Notes: a model not told the origin generated them from the letters alone. Counted from the first letter of the stretch, positions 1 to 9,522 are shown. The stretch: DNA of 64,000 nt from Erysipelotrichaceae bacterium 66202529 (GCA_017161075.1 CP046174.1:1178001-1242000); one strand, 5' to 3'. Program-made: numbers and translations.

Positions 1-1
1 G

Positions 2-289
2 ATGAAGCTACGTGTTTTTGCGGAACATATTCATGCATATCAAAAGCTTCTGAACACCTTCCCGGAAAAGATTAAAAAGGAAATCAGAAAAGCCTCTGTG
101 TGCAAAAGACTGCTCGATCCCAAGGACTGTAATCCGAAATGCAGGATGGGATATACATTTGAAATGGATGAGGTTGTTTATCAAAAATGCCGCTATATGG
201 CTTTTCTGCTTACACTGCATGAGGATAGCAATCCATATATCATGAAGCTGTTGGAAAGTGAGCTGAAGGCTGCAGCATCTCTCGTTTAA
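2..289 (+). CDS. C-terminal part of a hypothetical protein (cut by window edge)
   Basis: The reading frame is open from the first bases to a TAA at 287-289 and gives 95 residues. The ATG at position 2 is at the window edge, so this is probably the tail of a longer protein. It contains a cysteine-rich stretch (DPKDCNPKCRMGYTF, then YQKCRY) that I recall from the C-termini of uncharacterised Firmicute proteins, but I cannot name the family. A hairpin terminator follows at 342-387, which supports a real gene end here. Confidence 0.5.
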   Translation: MKLRVFAEHIHAYQKLLNTFPEKIKKEIRKASVCKRLLDPKDCNPKCRMGYTFEMDEVVYQKCRYMAFLLTLHEDSNPYIMKLLESELKAAASLV

Positions 290-341
290 CATATCCAGCA
301 CGTGGAAGCATTGTAAAAATGCGCTCTGTAGTACTTGAAGA

Positions 342-387
342 AGCCATAGTACCTTGTGGATGCATTTCACCGGCTATGGTTTTTTTC
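342..387 (+). terminator. Intrinsic terminator of the cut-off first gene
   Basis: AGCCATAG (342-349) pairs with CTATGGTT (374-381) around a 24-nt loop, and a run of seven T follows. Confidence 0.6.
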
Positions 388-735
388 TGCCCTTTTCAAG
401 GATGAACACACATAGTATGAAGCAGTAATTGACTTCAGGTAATAAAAGCTGATGAAGTGTTAATGCAAGTTAAGTGACAGTGTTTTCCTTTTACAAGTAA
501 AGGATACATATATATCAAAAAGGGAAAGCTGCTTCTGGAAATATATGTGCTGAAGCGCTAACGCAATACTGATGTCAGTATTCCCCTTGATAACCCTGCA
601 GCTGTTATCCCGTATGTGCTTGATATCCAAACACGCTCTATGTCCTCTTTAGAGTGCTTTTCTCATACATACAAAGAGATTTCATGACGCTATTAAGAGT
701 ACCGCTTCCTACCTGGTTAATATTACATATAATTT
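388..735. other. Gene-free spacer with small hairpins
   Basis: I see no convincing reading frame. There is a perfect inverted repeat, AATACTGA/TCAGTATT (565-582, 2-nt loop), and a weak terminator-like hairpin (634-656) followed by CTTTTCTC. A small RNA is possible, but I see no clear promoter for one. Confidence 0.4.
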
Positions 736-765
736 GTTGCGCATGCAACTATTATCTGGTATACT
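736..765 (+). promoter_or_regulatory. Promoter of marR-MATE with overlapping palindrome
   Basis: A -10 box TATACT (760-765) lies 17 bp from a weak -35, TTGCGC (737-742). The inverted repeat GTTGC-gcat-GCAAC (736-749) covers the -35. MarR proteins usually bind such short palindromes in their own promoters, so this is a good autorepression site. The binding itself is inferred. Confidence 0.6.
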
Positions 766-796
766 ATGGTAGTTGTTTTTTATGAGAGGTAAAGCA

Positions 797-1222
797 ATGG
801 CACATATCAGTAAACATACTTCAATTGTATATCGCAGCTCACAGGCCTATTTCGATGAGACCCTGGCACCGTATCATATAGGATGCGGACAGCAGTTTTT
901 TCTAATGCGGATTTATGAGCAGCCTGGGATCAGCCAGTTTGAGCTGGCAGAAACAGGAAGCTTCGATAAGGGAACCTGTGCAAGGGCAGTCAAAAAGCTT
1001 GAAGAGCTGGGATATCTTCGACGGGAAACAAGAAGCAGTGATCGCAGAAGTGTTCAGCTGTATCTGACACCGCTGGGGGAAACGCTGGTTCCCGTGATCC
1101 AGGATATGCTTGCGAATTGGAATAGGTTTCTCTGTCGCACATTGACAGAGCAGGAAAAAAGACAGGCAGAGGAATTGTTGGAACGAATTGCTGAGAATGC
1201 GACACTGTATATGAAACGATGA
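797..1222 (+). CDS. MarR-family transcriptional regulator
   Basis: A 141-residue winged-helix protein of the usual MarR length. The recognition helix and wing are visible in KGTCARAVKKLEELGYLRR and the following RSSDRRSVQLYLTPLG, the standard MarR signature. I chose the ATG at 797 rather than the TTG at 773 because GAGAGG lies at the right distance upstream of it. The gene is followed after 16 bp by a MATE efflux gene, so it probably senses a ligand (often a phenolic or drug) and represses this pair through the palindrome at 736-749. Ligand and binding site are inferred. Confidence 0.9.
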   Translation: MAHISKHTSIVYRSSQAYFDETLAPYHIGCGQQFFLMRIYEQPGISQFELAETGSFDKGTCARAVKKLEELGYLRRETRSSDRRSVQLYLTPLGETLVPVIQDMLANWNRFLCRTLTEQEKRQAEELLERIAENATLYMKR

Positions 1223-1238
1223 GAGGAAGTGCACAATT

Positions 1239-2666
1239 ATGGAACAAACTATGAAGAAAATGAAAACAAAAAATCCGCTCGGCTATCAGCCGATTGGAAG
1301 ACTGTTAATGAAATTTGCGATTCCATCTGTCATATCAATGCTGGTCAATGCAGTTTATAACATTGTAGATCAGATATTTATCGGACAGGGAGTCGGTTAT
1401 CTTGGAAATGCGGCAACAACGGTTGCTTTTCCGATTGTCACAATTATCTTAGCTGTGGGAACGATGCTGGGGGCAGGCGGCAGTGCTTATGCGGCAATCA
1501 AGCTAGGGGAGAAAAAGGAAGACGAAGCGGAGAATACACTGGGAAATGTTTTTATACTGCTTGTAGGAATTGGGATTGTTCTGATGGTGGTTGGTCTGGT
1601 TTTTCTGGATCCGATTTTGACAATTTTTGGCGCAACACCAAAGAATATGGGCTATGCCAGGGATTATGCGAGTATTATTCTGCTCGGTACAGTATTTAAT
1701 TTATTGGGGATCGGTCTTAGTAACATGGCACGCTGTGACGGAAGTCCCAATGTTGCAATGTACAGTATGGTGGCGGGTGCTTTATTGAACTGTATACTCG
1801 ATCCGATTTATATTTTCGTATTTCACTGGGGTGTGAAGGGGGCTGCTATCGCAACCATAACCTCACAGATCATTGCCACTGTGGTACTGCTGTATTACTT
1901 TATGCGGAAGGGAAATATGCGGCTGCGTCTGACGCATACCCGTTTGAATCCGACCATATGTAAAATGGCATTTTCTCTGGGGATTTCCAGCTGCATTACG
2001 CAGCTATCCTCTACTATTTTGCAGATTGCAATGAATAATTCTCTTGTATATTATGGAAATCAAACGACGGTTACAGGAGATGTAGCGTTATCTGCGATGG
2101 GGATCGTTATGAAGATATCTATGATTATCGTTTCCATCTGTATCGGAATCGGTATCGGAGCACAGCCGATTCTGGGCTTCAACAGAGGAGCCAATCAGCC
2201 AAAGCGCATAAAGCGGTGTTACCGCTTGGCCAGCAATACGGCAACTGCAGTTACTACGGTTGGCTGGGCGATGTTCATGTTGATTCCGCATATCATTTTG
2301 ATGCTGTTTGGAAGTGCGGATGCTAATTTTACAAGCTTTGCAATCAAGGCTATGCGAATTTTTGATCTTGGTGTATTTTGTGCAGGCTTTCAGGTGACAT
2401 CAACCTCATATTTTCAGGCAACCGGACAGCCGATGAAGGCAAGTATCCTGTCTTCCCTGCGACAGCTTGTGCTGCTGATTCCATTGATCCTGATTCTGCC
2501 GCTGCATTTCGGTTTGGATGGAATCCTGTACGCCGGGCCGATTGCGGATATCACGAGTGCTGTTATCATTTTCTTCTTTATCCATCATGAAATGAAAAAG
2601 CTGGATGTGCAGATAGCCCAGGAGACTGGTGAGGAGCTTGGCGTGTACAGTGAGACACTTGCCTGA
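1239..2666 (+). CDS. MATE-family multidrug efflux transporter
   Basis: A 475-residue integral membrane protein with about 12 hydrophobic segments. Its N-terminus (NPLGYQPIGRLLMKFAIPSV, then ISMLVNAVYNIVDQIFIGQG) is typical of the MepA-like/DinF branch of MATE exporters, which expel cationic drugs in exchange for Na+ or H+. It lies directly downstream of a MarR regulator in the same apparent transcript. An alternative start at 1251 would shorten it by four residues. The substrate cannot be told from sequence. Confidence 0.92.
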   Translation: MEQTMKKMKTKNPLGYQPIGRLLMKFAIPSVISMLVNAVYNIVDQIFIGQGVGYLGNAATTVAFPIVTIILAVGTMLGAGGSAYAAIKLGEKKEDEAENTLGNVFILLVGIGIVLMVVGLVFLDPILTIFGATPKNMGYARDYASIILLGTVFNLLGIGLSNMARCDGSPNVAMYSMVAGALLNCILDPIYIFVFHWGVKGAAIATITSQIIATVVLLYYFMRKGNMRLRLTHTRLNPTICKMAFSLGISSCITQLSSTILQIAMNNSLVYYGNQTTVTGDVALSAMGIVMKISMIIVSICIGIGIGAQPILGFNRGANQPKRIKRCYRLASNTATAVTTVGWAMFMLIPHIILMLFGSADANFTSFAIKAMRIFDLGVFCAGFQVTSTSYFQATGQPMKASILSSLRQLVLLIPLILILPLHFGLDGILYAGPIADITSAVIIFFFIHHEMKKLDVQIAQETGEELGVYSETLA

Positions 2667-2682
2667 TTTCTATATAGCAAAT

Positions 2683-2707
2683 AAAGATGCTTCGGCATCT
2701 TTTTTTT
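2683..2707 (+). terminator. Terminator of marR-MATE
   Basis: AAAGATGC-TTCG-GCATCTTT hairpin (2683-2702) with a UUCG tetraloop and a T-run. Confidence 0.9.
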
Positions 2708-2947
2708 ACTACATCTAAGAATTCTTCCACACTATAGAAAAGATATGAGCGACTATAAGAAATCGGATAAAAAATTCGGATATATGTGGCAGATATGAAA
2801 CAGCTTTACGTTAACAGCTCTATTCAGGATAGCGTTTTCATAGTATAATAACAGTAATAAAAACAATAGAAACCTGACAAATAAAGGCTTATTTGAGATT
2901 GTTAAAAAATGTCATGCACTGCTGTGCCAAACATGAATTTCATTTCG

Positions 2948-2976
2948 TTGTTTTTCCTCACTCCCCCTTTTATACT
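2948..2976 (+). promoter_or_regulatory. Promoter of the mannitol-type PTS operon
   Basis: TTGTTT (2948-2953) and TATACT (2971-2976) are separated by exactly 17 bp, about 45 bp before the first gene. The 240 bp upstream of it hold no reading frame. Confidence 0.6.
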
Positions 2977-3020
2977 GTAAGTGTAAAGAGGAAAGGTTTA
3001 CAGAAAGAAGGGAACTAATT

Positions 3021-4385
3021 ATGAAAGAAAACGTACAAAGGTTTGGCCGCTTCCTAAGTGGAATGGTCATGCCCAACATCGCAGTATTCATCGCCTGGGG
3101 ATTTATTACTGCATTATTTATTCCAACCGGCTGGCTGCCGAATGAAACACTTGCACAGATGGTTGCGCCAATGCAGCGCTTCCTGTTGCCGACATTGATT
3201 GCCTATACCGGAGGTAAGATGGTATATGATGTTCGAGGTGGTGTGGTTGGTGCCGCTGCTGCAATCGGTATTCTGGCAGGAACGGAGGATCCGATGTTCA
3301 TCGGTGCTATGATTGCAGGGCCTTTAGGCGGCTGGCTGATGAAAAAGGTCGATGGAATATTTGAAGGAAAGATTCCGGCTGGCTTTGAGATGCTGGTTAA
3401 TAATTTCTCAGCCGGTATTCTTGGAGCACTGCTTGCCGTATTCGGATGTCTGGCAATCGAACCGCTTTGTGTGGGAATCAAGGATGTTCTGGTAGTATGT
3501 GTTGACTTTCTGGTAAAACGAAGTCTGCTGCCGCTCACCTCACTGTTTGTAGAGCCGGCGAAGATTCTGTTTCTAAATAATGCGATCAACCATGGTGTCT
3601 TTACACCACTGGGAATGGATCAGGTGGCGGAAGCCGGTAAGTCGATTTTCTTCCTGATCGAAGCTAATCCTGGGCCTGGTCTGGGTCTGTTGCTGGCTTA
3701 CAGCTTCTTTGGTAAAGGGGCAGCCAAAAGCAGTGCGCCAAGTGCGGTTATCATTCATTTCCTGGGAGGTATTCATGAAATCTATTTCCCATATGTACTA
3801 ATGAATCCGCTGACAGTTCTGGCTGTTATGGCAGGTGGTATGTCCGGTGTCTTTATCAACAGCGTCTTTAACTCCGGACTGGTGTCCGCAGCATCTCCGG
3901 GAAGTATCATTGCCATTTTGGGTATGTGTGCCAAGGATAGCTATATCGGTGTGATACTAAGCGTCGTTGTTGCCGCAGCCGTATCCTTTATCATTGCCTC
4001 CTTCATTTTGAAATTCAGCAATAAAAACACAGATGCTGCTGCACTGGAGGAAGCCAGTGCTGCAATCAGCTCTATGAAGAAGGAAGCAAAGGGAACAAAG
4101 CCGTCCGGGACGGTAAGTAAAATCGTATTCGCTTGTGATGCCGGTATGGGAAGCAGTGCCATGGGGGCAACTACACTGACAAAGAAGCTGAATGCAGCTG
4201 GTATGAACGTTACGGTAGAGCATTTTGCACTGGATGATGTACCAAAGGATACAGAGGTCATCGTAACACATAAATCACTTGTGGAGCGGGCAAAGAGCCG
4301 CTGTCCGCATGCAATGATCTTTCCTATCACCAACTTTATGGGTGGCAAGGAATATGATGAAATTGTCGCAGAGCTTACTAAATAA
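3021..4385 (+). CDS. mtlA: Mannitol-type PTS permease, EIICB
   Basis: This 454-residue protein joins a mannitol-family EIIC membrane domain (about residues 10-335, with GGIHEIYFPYV and the NNAINHGVF/NPGPGLG motifs) to a cytoplasmic EIIB domain. The phosphorylated cysteine lies in CDAGMGSSAMG (Cys at about residue 372), the EIIB-Mtl signature. It should import a hexitol while phosphorylating it. No EIIA is fused here, unlike E. coli MtlA; the EIIA is two genes downstream. First gene of a five-gene operon ending near 9467. Mannitol is the family's usual substrate, but the downstream enzymes are not the usual mannitol set, so the true sugar is open. Confidence 0.88.
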   Translation: MKENVQRFGRFLSGMVMPNIAVFIAWGFITALFIPTGWLPNETLAQMVAPMQRFLLPTLIAYTGGKMVYDVRGGVVGAAAAIGILAGTEDPMFIGAMIAGPLGGWLMKKVDGIFEGKIPAGFEMLVNNFSAGILGALLAVFGCLAIEPLCVGIKDVLVVCVDFLVKRSLLPLTSLFVEPAKILFLNNAINHGVFTPLGMDQVAEAGKSIFFLIEANPGPGLGLLLAYSFFGKGAAKSSAPSAVIIHFLGGIHEIYFPYVLMNPLTVLAVMAGGMSGVFINSVFNSGLVSAASPGSIIAILGMCAKDSYIGVILSVVVAAAVSFIIASFILKFSNKNTDAAALEEASAAISSMKKEAKGTKPSGTVSKIVFACDAGMGSSAMGATTLTKKLNAAGMNVTVEHFALDDVPKDTEVIVTHKSLVERAKSRCPHAMIFPITNFMGGKEYDEIVAELTK

Positions 4386-4412
4386 ATAACATCATAGAAA
4401 GGAAATAACGAT

Positions 4413-6500
4413 ATGATATACTCGTCACGTTTAAAGAAAATATTACAGATCACATTGGAAGCAGACGGGTATGTCAGGGTGGAGGAGCTTGCCAAACGAT
4501 TGAAGACCAGCTCTCGCACCATTTTCAGAGAGCTTCAGCATATCGATGAGGAGCTGAAGGAATATCATGTCCGGATGATATCAAAAGCCGGAAAGGGAAT
4601 CTGTATGGAAGGGTCTGCAGAGGATAAGGAAGCGTTGTATCACGAATTAAATACCGAGCAGATTCAGTATCTGAATAAAGAGGAACGCCAGCATCTTCTG
4701 ATCTTTGAGCTGCTTAGAAGCGATGAGGTACAAAAGCTGCTGCATTACGGTGCCTTGTTTCAGGTAAGTGAGGCAACGATATCAAATGATTTAGACAGTA
4801 TAGAGCCGTGGTTTTCACAGCATGATTTATCATTGATCCGCAAGCCGGGCGTCGGTGTTGAGGTTCAGGGAGAGGAAGCGGTACTGCGCAAGGCGATGAC
4901 ACAGATTTTACAGGAGCATTTGCAAAAGCAGGAAAGCTACGGACGTGTAAATTTTCTGGATACCTCGACGCTGCTGAGTGAAATCTTTCTCCATCAGGAT
5001 GCCGGGATTCTGAATATGCTGAATCAGGATATTCTAAAACGTATCCTTGAGGTATTCCACACCAATCAGCACGAACTGAATCTTGATCGTTACGCACAGG
5101 CATCCTATATCGGTCTGATTATTCATCTTGTTATTGCCGTGGAGCGGATATTGAAAAACGAGGAGCTGAAGGAAAGCGGTGATGTGGTTGCCATGGTACA
5201 GGATGATGCCAGCTACCAGCAGGCACAGCAAATGGCTGCCGTACTTGAAATGGAATTTGATATTGATATTCCGGAGGTTGAAATTGCCTTTATCGCTCTG
5301 CATATCCGCGGCGCTAAAATCAGCCGTGTGGAGTATGCGAACAGCGATGATACGAATTTGCAGCAGCTGCGGGATATTCTGTATGCCATGCTGCAGACCT
5401 ATGATGAGGAAAAACGCTATCTGCTGCTGGAGGATGAAGAGCTCTTTCAGGGACTTCTCACACATCTTTCACCAACAATCACACGGCTTCAGCATGATCT
5501 CCCTATTTATAATCCGCTGCTTTCCCAGATTCAAAGAGAATATAAGGAATTGTATGAGCAGACAAAGCGGGCATGCACTGTTTTGGAAAAATATTGCGGT
5601 GTTGCAGTCAGTGATGCAGAAGCAGGGTTTATCACCATGCATATCGGAGCTTCCCTAGAACGCGGGAAGCATACAGCAGCGTATCGCCGTGTTATACCGA
5701 TTGGTGTCGTATGTGCCAGCGGTATAGGTGTGAGTGCCATGCTGTCGGCTAGAATTCAGAAAAGCTTTCATCCAGATGTCCGCCTGCAGGTGCTGTCCAT
5801 GGAGGATGTGCTGCAGCATGCCTATGAGGATACGGAGCTGCTTGTTTCCACCTTTGCCCTGGATGTTACCGACCGGCAGGTTATCGTAGTGACTCCTCTG
5901 CTCAATCAGCAGGATATCCAGCATATACGTCTTGCACTCAAAAAACTTCAGGAACTACCGGAACCTGTAAAAAAAGCATCACAGCCAATCAGCGATTTCC
6001 GTGTACAGCTTCAGCTGCTTCATAAAATTAGTGAAGAAAGCCTATTGCTGCTCGACCATATTCACCTGCATACCACGCAGCAGACAACGCTGTCAGATAT
6101 CCTGATGGAAAGTGCGCAATATCTGGGGCGTGATGAGATTACAGCAGGGCAGATTCGCGAAGACTTACAAAAGCGGGAAGCGATGGGCTCAGTGATTATG
6201 CAGGATTTGCATTTCGCATTGCTGCATGCGTTGACACCTGGTGTGGATCATATGGAGATACTTCTGCAATATCCCCAGACGGCATGGGATGAAGACCTGC
6301 ACAATCTGAAATTTGTTGCGGTCATGGTACTGCATACTGAATCCAGTAGGATACGCAAGGAGCTGCTGTCTGTCTTTTCCAGAGGATTGGTGGAATCCGA
6401 GCCGCTGTTACATGCGGTAATTGCTCAGGACCAACAAAAGATAGAGGAAGCGCTGAGTCAGCTGATTATGGATTATATTGATACAGCAGTTGCACTGTAG
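4413..6500 (+). CDS. PRD-containing transcriptional regulator, MtlR-like
   Basis: A 695-residue MtlR/LicR-type activator. It has N-terminal helix-turn-helix segments (YVRVEELAKRLKTSSRTIFRE), two PRD modules (about residues 180-410), an EIIB-Gat-like module with CASGIGVSAM (Cys at about 434) and a C-terminal EIIA-like module (LHFALLHALTPGV). PTS-dependent phosphorylation of PRD histidines and of the EIIB/EIIA modules should switch its activity according to sugar supply. It sits inside the operon it probably controls, between the permease and the second EIIB gene. The effect of each phosphorylation is known for Bacillus MtlR and only inferred here. Confidence 0.88.
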   Translation: MIYSSRLKKILQITLEADGYVRVEELAKRLKTSSRTIFRELQHIDEELKEYHVRMISKAGKGICMEGSAEDKEALYHELNTEQIQYLNKEERQHLLIFELLRSDEVQKLLHYGALFQVSEATISNDLDSIEPWFSQHDLSLIRKPGVGVEVQGEEAVLRKAMTQILQEHLQKQESYGRVNFLDTSTLLSEIFLHQDAGILNMLNQDILKRILEVFHTNQHELNLDRYAQASYIGLIIHLVIAVERILKNEELKESGDVVAMVQDDASYQQAQQMAAVLEMEFDIDIPEVEIAFIALHIRGAKISRVEYANSDDTNLQQLRDILYAMLQTYDEEKRYLLLEDEELFQGLLTHLSPTITRLQHDLPIYNPLLSQIQREYKELYEQTKRACTVLEKYCGVAVSDAEAGFITMHIGASLERGKHTAAYRRVIPIGVVCASGIGVSAMLSARIQKSFHPDVRLQVLSMEDVLQHAYEDTELLVSTFALDVTDRQVIVVTPLLNQQDIQHIRLALKKLQELPEPVKKASQPISDFRVQLQLLHKISEESLLLLDHIHLHTTQQTTLSDILMESAQYLGRDEITAGQIREDLQKREAMGSVIMQDLHFALLHALTPGVDHMEILLQYPQTAWDEDLHNLKFVAVMVLHTESSRIRKELLSVFSRGLVESEPLLHAVIAQDQQKIEEALSQLIMDYIDTAVAL

Positions 6501-6512
6501 AAAGGAATTCTT

Positions 6513-7280
6513 ATGGGACTATTTCATAAAACAAGAGACCGACCTGCCCTGGAGGATCTGCACATTTACTTTGTCTGTGATGCCGGAATGGGAAGCAGTG
6601 CAATGGCCGCAAGCCAGCTGCAGAAAAAACTGAAAGCACATGGCATTATCTGCCGCGTGAAAAACTGTGCTATTGACGAAGTACCCGAGGATGCACAAAT
6701 CCTGGTATCCCACAGTAATTTTACACAACGCATACAAAAACAGTTCCCGGATGTCCGCTGCTATAGCGTGCAGGGATTCATGAATGATGAAGAATATGAA
6801 CAAATCGTGGAGGATATTATGATATTCAGAAAGAAAAAGGAAGAGAAGAAAAACAATATACTGGAAAAAAGCAATATTATGTTAAATTGCCATGCTGACA
6901 GCAGTGATGAGGCGATTATTGCGATGGGAAAGCTGTTGAAGGCTTCCGGCTATATCGAAGAAGGCTATATTCAGGGAATGCTGAACAGGGATCACTCCTT
7001 GACCACCTATATCGGAAACGATATCGCAATTCCGCATGGGGAATACGAAGTCAAGGATTGTGTAAAAAAGACAGGAATTGCCGTCATGATTTACCCGGAG
7101 GGAATCAAATGGGCGGATGGAAATGTCCGTATCGTGATTGGTATTGCAGCGAAAAATGATGATCACATGGCAATTTTGGCTAACATCGCAGAAAAGCTTG
7201 GTGAAATGGAAATGGTGGAAAAGGTCGTCACAGGCGATGTGGATACAATTTACGATATTCTGGCAGGTGATGTGGAATGA
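6513..7280 (+). CDS. PTS EIIB-EIIA fusion, mannitol type
   Basis: A 255-residue soluble protein with an unusual module order. Residues 17-105 form an EIIB-Mtl domain (CDAGMGSSAMAA, Cys22) closely resembling the EIIB already fused to the permease, and residues 116-255 form an EIIA-Mtl/Fru domain with active His175 in IPHGEYEV. A lysine-rich linker (FRKKKEEKKNN) joins them. The EIIA should pass phosphate from HPr to an EIIB. Why a second EIIB is carried is unclear. It could phosphorylate the upstream regulator or the permease. The stop overlaps the next start (ATGA). Confidence 0.87.
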   Translation: MGLFHKTRDRPALEDLHIYFVCDAGMGSSAMAASQLQKKLKAHGIICRVKNCAIDEVPEDAQILVSHSNFTQRIQKQFPDVRCYSVQGFMNDEEYEQIVEDIMIFRKKKEEKKNNILEKSNIMLNCHADSSDEAIIAMGKLLKASGYIEEGYIQGMLNRDHSLTTYIGNDIAIPHGEYEVKDCVKKTGIAVMIYPEGIKWADGNVRIVIGIAAKNDDHMAILANIAEKLGEMEMVEKVVTGDVDTIYDILAGDVE

Positions 7281-8215
7281 TTCTTACAGTAACCTTCAAT
7301 CCTGCAATTGATAAGACCGCTGAGGTCGATGTCCTAATACCGCAGGGCTTAAACCGCCTGAAAAATGTGATGCAGGACGCCGGCGGAAAGGGTGTCAATG
7401 TTTCCAAAACCATTCAGGCTCTGCATGGGAAAAGTATCGCCACAGGCTTTCTGGCAGGTTCAGCGGGAGAGTATATCCAAAAGGTGCTGGACGAATTGCA
7501 TATTGAAAACGATTTTGTTTGGGTGGAAGGCATGACCCGCACGAATCTGAAGGTTTTGGATCATGATATGGAATTGACAGAGCTCAATGAAGCAGGCCCT
7601 GTGATTACAGAAACAGAAATTAAGCAGCTGAAAGAAAAAATCTTATCACTGATCAAACCGGATGATCTGGTCGTTTTAAGCGGCAATGTGTCCTATGGTG
7701 TCCGTAAGAATATTTACAGAGAGCTGATTGAGCTGGTCAAACAGCAGGGTGCCCGTGTTGTTCTGGATGCGGATGGAGAGCTGTTCGCAGAAGGAATACA
7801 GGCAAAGCCCTATGTTATCAAGCCAAACAAATATGAGCTTGCGACCTATTTCGGTATTTCGCAGGAATGCTCCAATGAGGAAATCATATCCCTGGCGAGA
7901 ACCCTGTTAAATGACGAATGCCGCCTGGTTGTTGTCTCTATGGGAAAGGAAGGCAGTATCTTCCTGAGTAATGCCGGTATTTATCAGGCAGAGGCATTAC
8001 ATATTCAGGCACATTCCAGTGTGGGGGCAGGGGATGCCATGGTCGCAGCCATCGCTTACGCCCTGGAACAGAACTATGATATGGAACAGCTCATTGCACT
8101 TGCGGTAGCCTGCAGTGCGGGAGCTGTTACGACAAAAGGCACGCAGCCTGCAGATCAGGCAGTGGTTGATACATTGATGAAGCAGGTTATAATTCAGAAA
8201 CTGGAGGAAATTTGA
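7277..8215 (+). CDS. 1-phosphofructokinase-family sugar-phosphate kinase
   Basis: A 312-residue PfkB-family kinase. TFNPAIDKT at the N-terminus, AGGKGVNVSKT, and the anion-hole/catalytic motif SVGAGDAMVAA (Asp base) are all present, as in FruK and LacC. Family members phosphorylate a ketose-1-phosphate or tagatose-6-phosphate at the other end to give a bisphosphate. Its start overlaps the previous stop, so it is translationally coupled to the EIIBA gene. Together with the next gene it suggests that the imported hexitol phosphate is oxidised to a ketose-1-phosphate and then phosphorylated. That route is inferred. Confidence 0.85.
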   Translation: MILTVTFNPAIDKTAEVDVLIPQGLNRLKNVMQDAGGKGVNVSKTIQALHGKSIATGFLAGSAGEYIQKVLDELHIENDFVWVEGMTRTNLKVLDHDMELTELNEAGPVITETEIKQLKEKILSLIKPDDLVVLSGNVSYGVRKNIYRELIELVKQQGARVVLDADGELFAEGIQAKPYVIKPNKYELATYFGISQECSNEEIISLARTLLNDECRLVVVSMGKEGSIFLSNAGIYQAEALHIQAHSSVGAGDAMVAAIAYALEQNYDMEQLIALAVACSAGAVTTKGTQPADQAVVDTLMKQVIIQKLEEI

Positions 8216-8216
8216 T

Positions 8217-9467
8217 ATGAAAACAAAAGCAGTACGTCTGTATGGCGTTGATGATATTCGCTTAGAGGAGTTTGAGCTACCGCAGATCAGGGATGATGAA
8301 ATTCTTGTCAAGGTTGTCAGTGACAGCATCTGTATGTCAACCTGGAAAACGGTAAAACAGGGGGCAAAGCACAAACGTGTTCCCGATGATGTATACGATC
8401 ATCCGATTATCATCGGACATGAATTTGCAGGAGATATCGTGCAGGTAGGGAAGAAATGGCAGGATCAGTTTCAGCCCGGACAGAAATTTGCACAGCAGCC
8501 TGCAATTCCGGGACAGATGGAAAGTCCTGGCTATTCCTATCAGTGGTGCGGCGGGGATACACAGTATTGTATCTTTCCAAATGATATCATTGAAGCCGGC
8601 TGTCTTTGGACCTTTGAAGGTGACGGCTATTTCGCAAGCAGTGTCGCAGAGCCTGTAAGCTGTGTAATCGGCGGCTATCATACAAACTATCACACAGTTC
8701 CTGGTACCTATGAGCATGTGATGGGGACGAAAACAGGGGGAAATATCATCATCCTGGGAGGCTGCGGCCCGATGGGGCTGGGCGCAATCAGCTATGGTCT
8801 TACCTTTGAGAACAAGCCAAAGCGAATCGTGGTAACGGAAATCAATGATGAGCGTATCAATCGCGCAAGGGAGGTTATCAGCGAGGAGGAAGCGGCTGCA
8901 CACGGTGTTGAACTGATTTATGTAAATACTGCTACCATGCAGGATCAGGTTAAGGAGCTGCTGGAGCTGACAGATGGAAAGGGATACGATGATGTATTCG
9001 TATATATTCCAAACCGCGGAGTATGTGAAATGGGAAACAGCATCATGGCATATGATGGCTGTATGAATCTGTTTGCAGGCCCTACAGATATGAAATTCTC
9101 ATCTATGATCAATCTGTATGACTGTCATTATTCCAGAAGTAAAATTATCGGGTCCACCGGAGGAACGATTGATGACATGAAGGAAGCGATTGAAAAGGAA
9201 GCAAAAGGACTGATTAAATCTGCGGTCATGATTACACATGTCGGTGGTTTGGATTCTGTTGTGGAAACGACGAAGAATCTGCCGGAGGTACCAGGTGGAA
9301 AGAAGCTGGTATATACGCATATTAACATGCCGATGACAGCGATTGATGATTTTGGTAAGCTGGGGGAAAGTGACCCGTTCTTCAAAGAGCTGGATGCCGT
9401 ATGCAAAAAGAACAAGGGCTTATGGAGTGCAGAGGCAGAGAATATGCTGCTGAAGCACTTTCAGTAA
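8217..9467 (+). CDS. Zinc-type dehydrogenase, L-sorbose-1-phosphate reductase-like
   Basis: A 416-residue medium-chain dehydrogenase. The N-terminal zinc domain shows Cys in SICMSTWK and the GHEFAGDIVQVG segment; a Rossmann nucleotide fold follows with GGCGPMGLGAISYG. Length and the 'CMSTWK' start resemble SorE, which interconverts L-sorbose-1-phosphate and glucitol-6-phosphate with NAD(P)H. As last gene of the hexitol PTS operon it probably oxidises the imported hexitol phosphate. No MtlD-type mannitol-1-phosphate dehydrogenase is present in this operon. A hairpin terminator follows. Confidence 0.78.
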   Translation: MKTKAVRLYGVDDIRLEEFELPQIRDDEILVKVVSDSICMSTWKTVKQGAKHKRVPDDVYDHPIIIGHEFAGDIVQVGKKWQDQFQPGQKFAQQPAIPGQMESPGYSYQWCGGDTQYCIFPNDIIEAGCLWTFEGDGYFASSVAEPVSCVIGGYHTNYHTVPGTYEHVMGTKTGGNIIILGGCGPMGLGAISYGLTFENKPKRIVVTEINDERINRAREVISEEEAAAHGVELIYVNTATMQDQVKELLELTDGKGYDDVFVYIPNRGVCEMGNSIMAYDGCMNLFAGPTDMKFSSMINLYDCHYSRSKIIGSTGGTIDDMKEAIEKEAKGLIKSAVMITHVGGLDSVVETTKNLPEVPGGKKLVYTHINMPMTAIDDFGKLGESDPFFKELDAVCKKNKGLWSAEAENMLLKHFQ

Positions 9468-9500
9468 CGAATAAAGTACGAATATATGAATAGGAAATAA

Positions 9501-9522
9501 CCGGGAGATTTTCCCGGCTTTT
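9501..9522 (+). terminator. Terminator of the hexitol PTS operon
   Basis: CCGGGA-GATTT-TCCCGG (9501-9517) followed by CTTTT. Confidence 0.85.
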
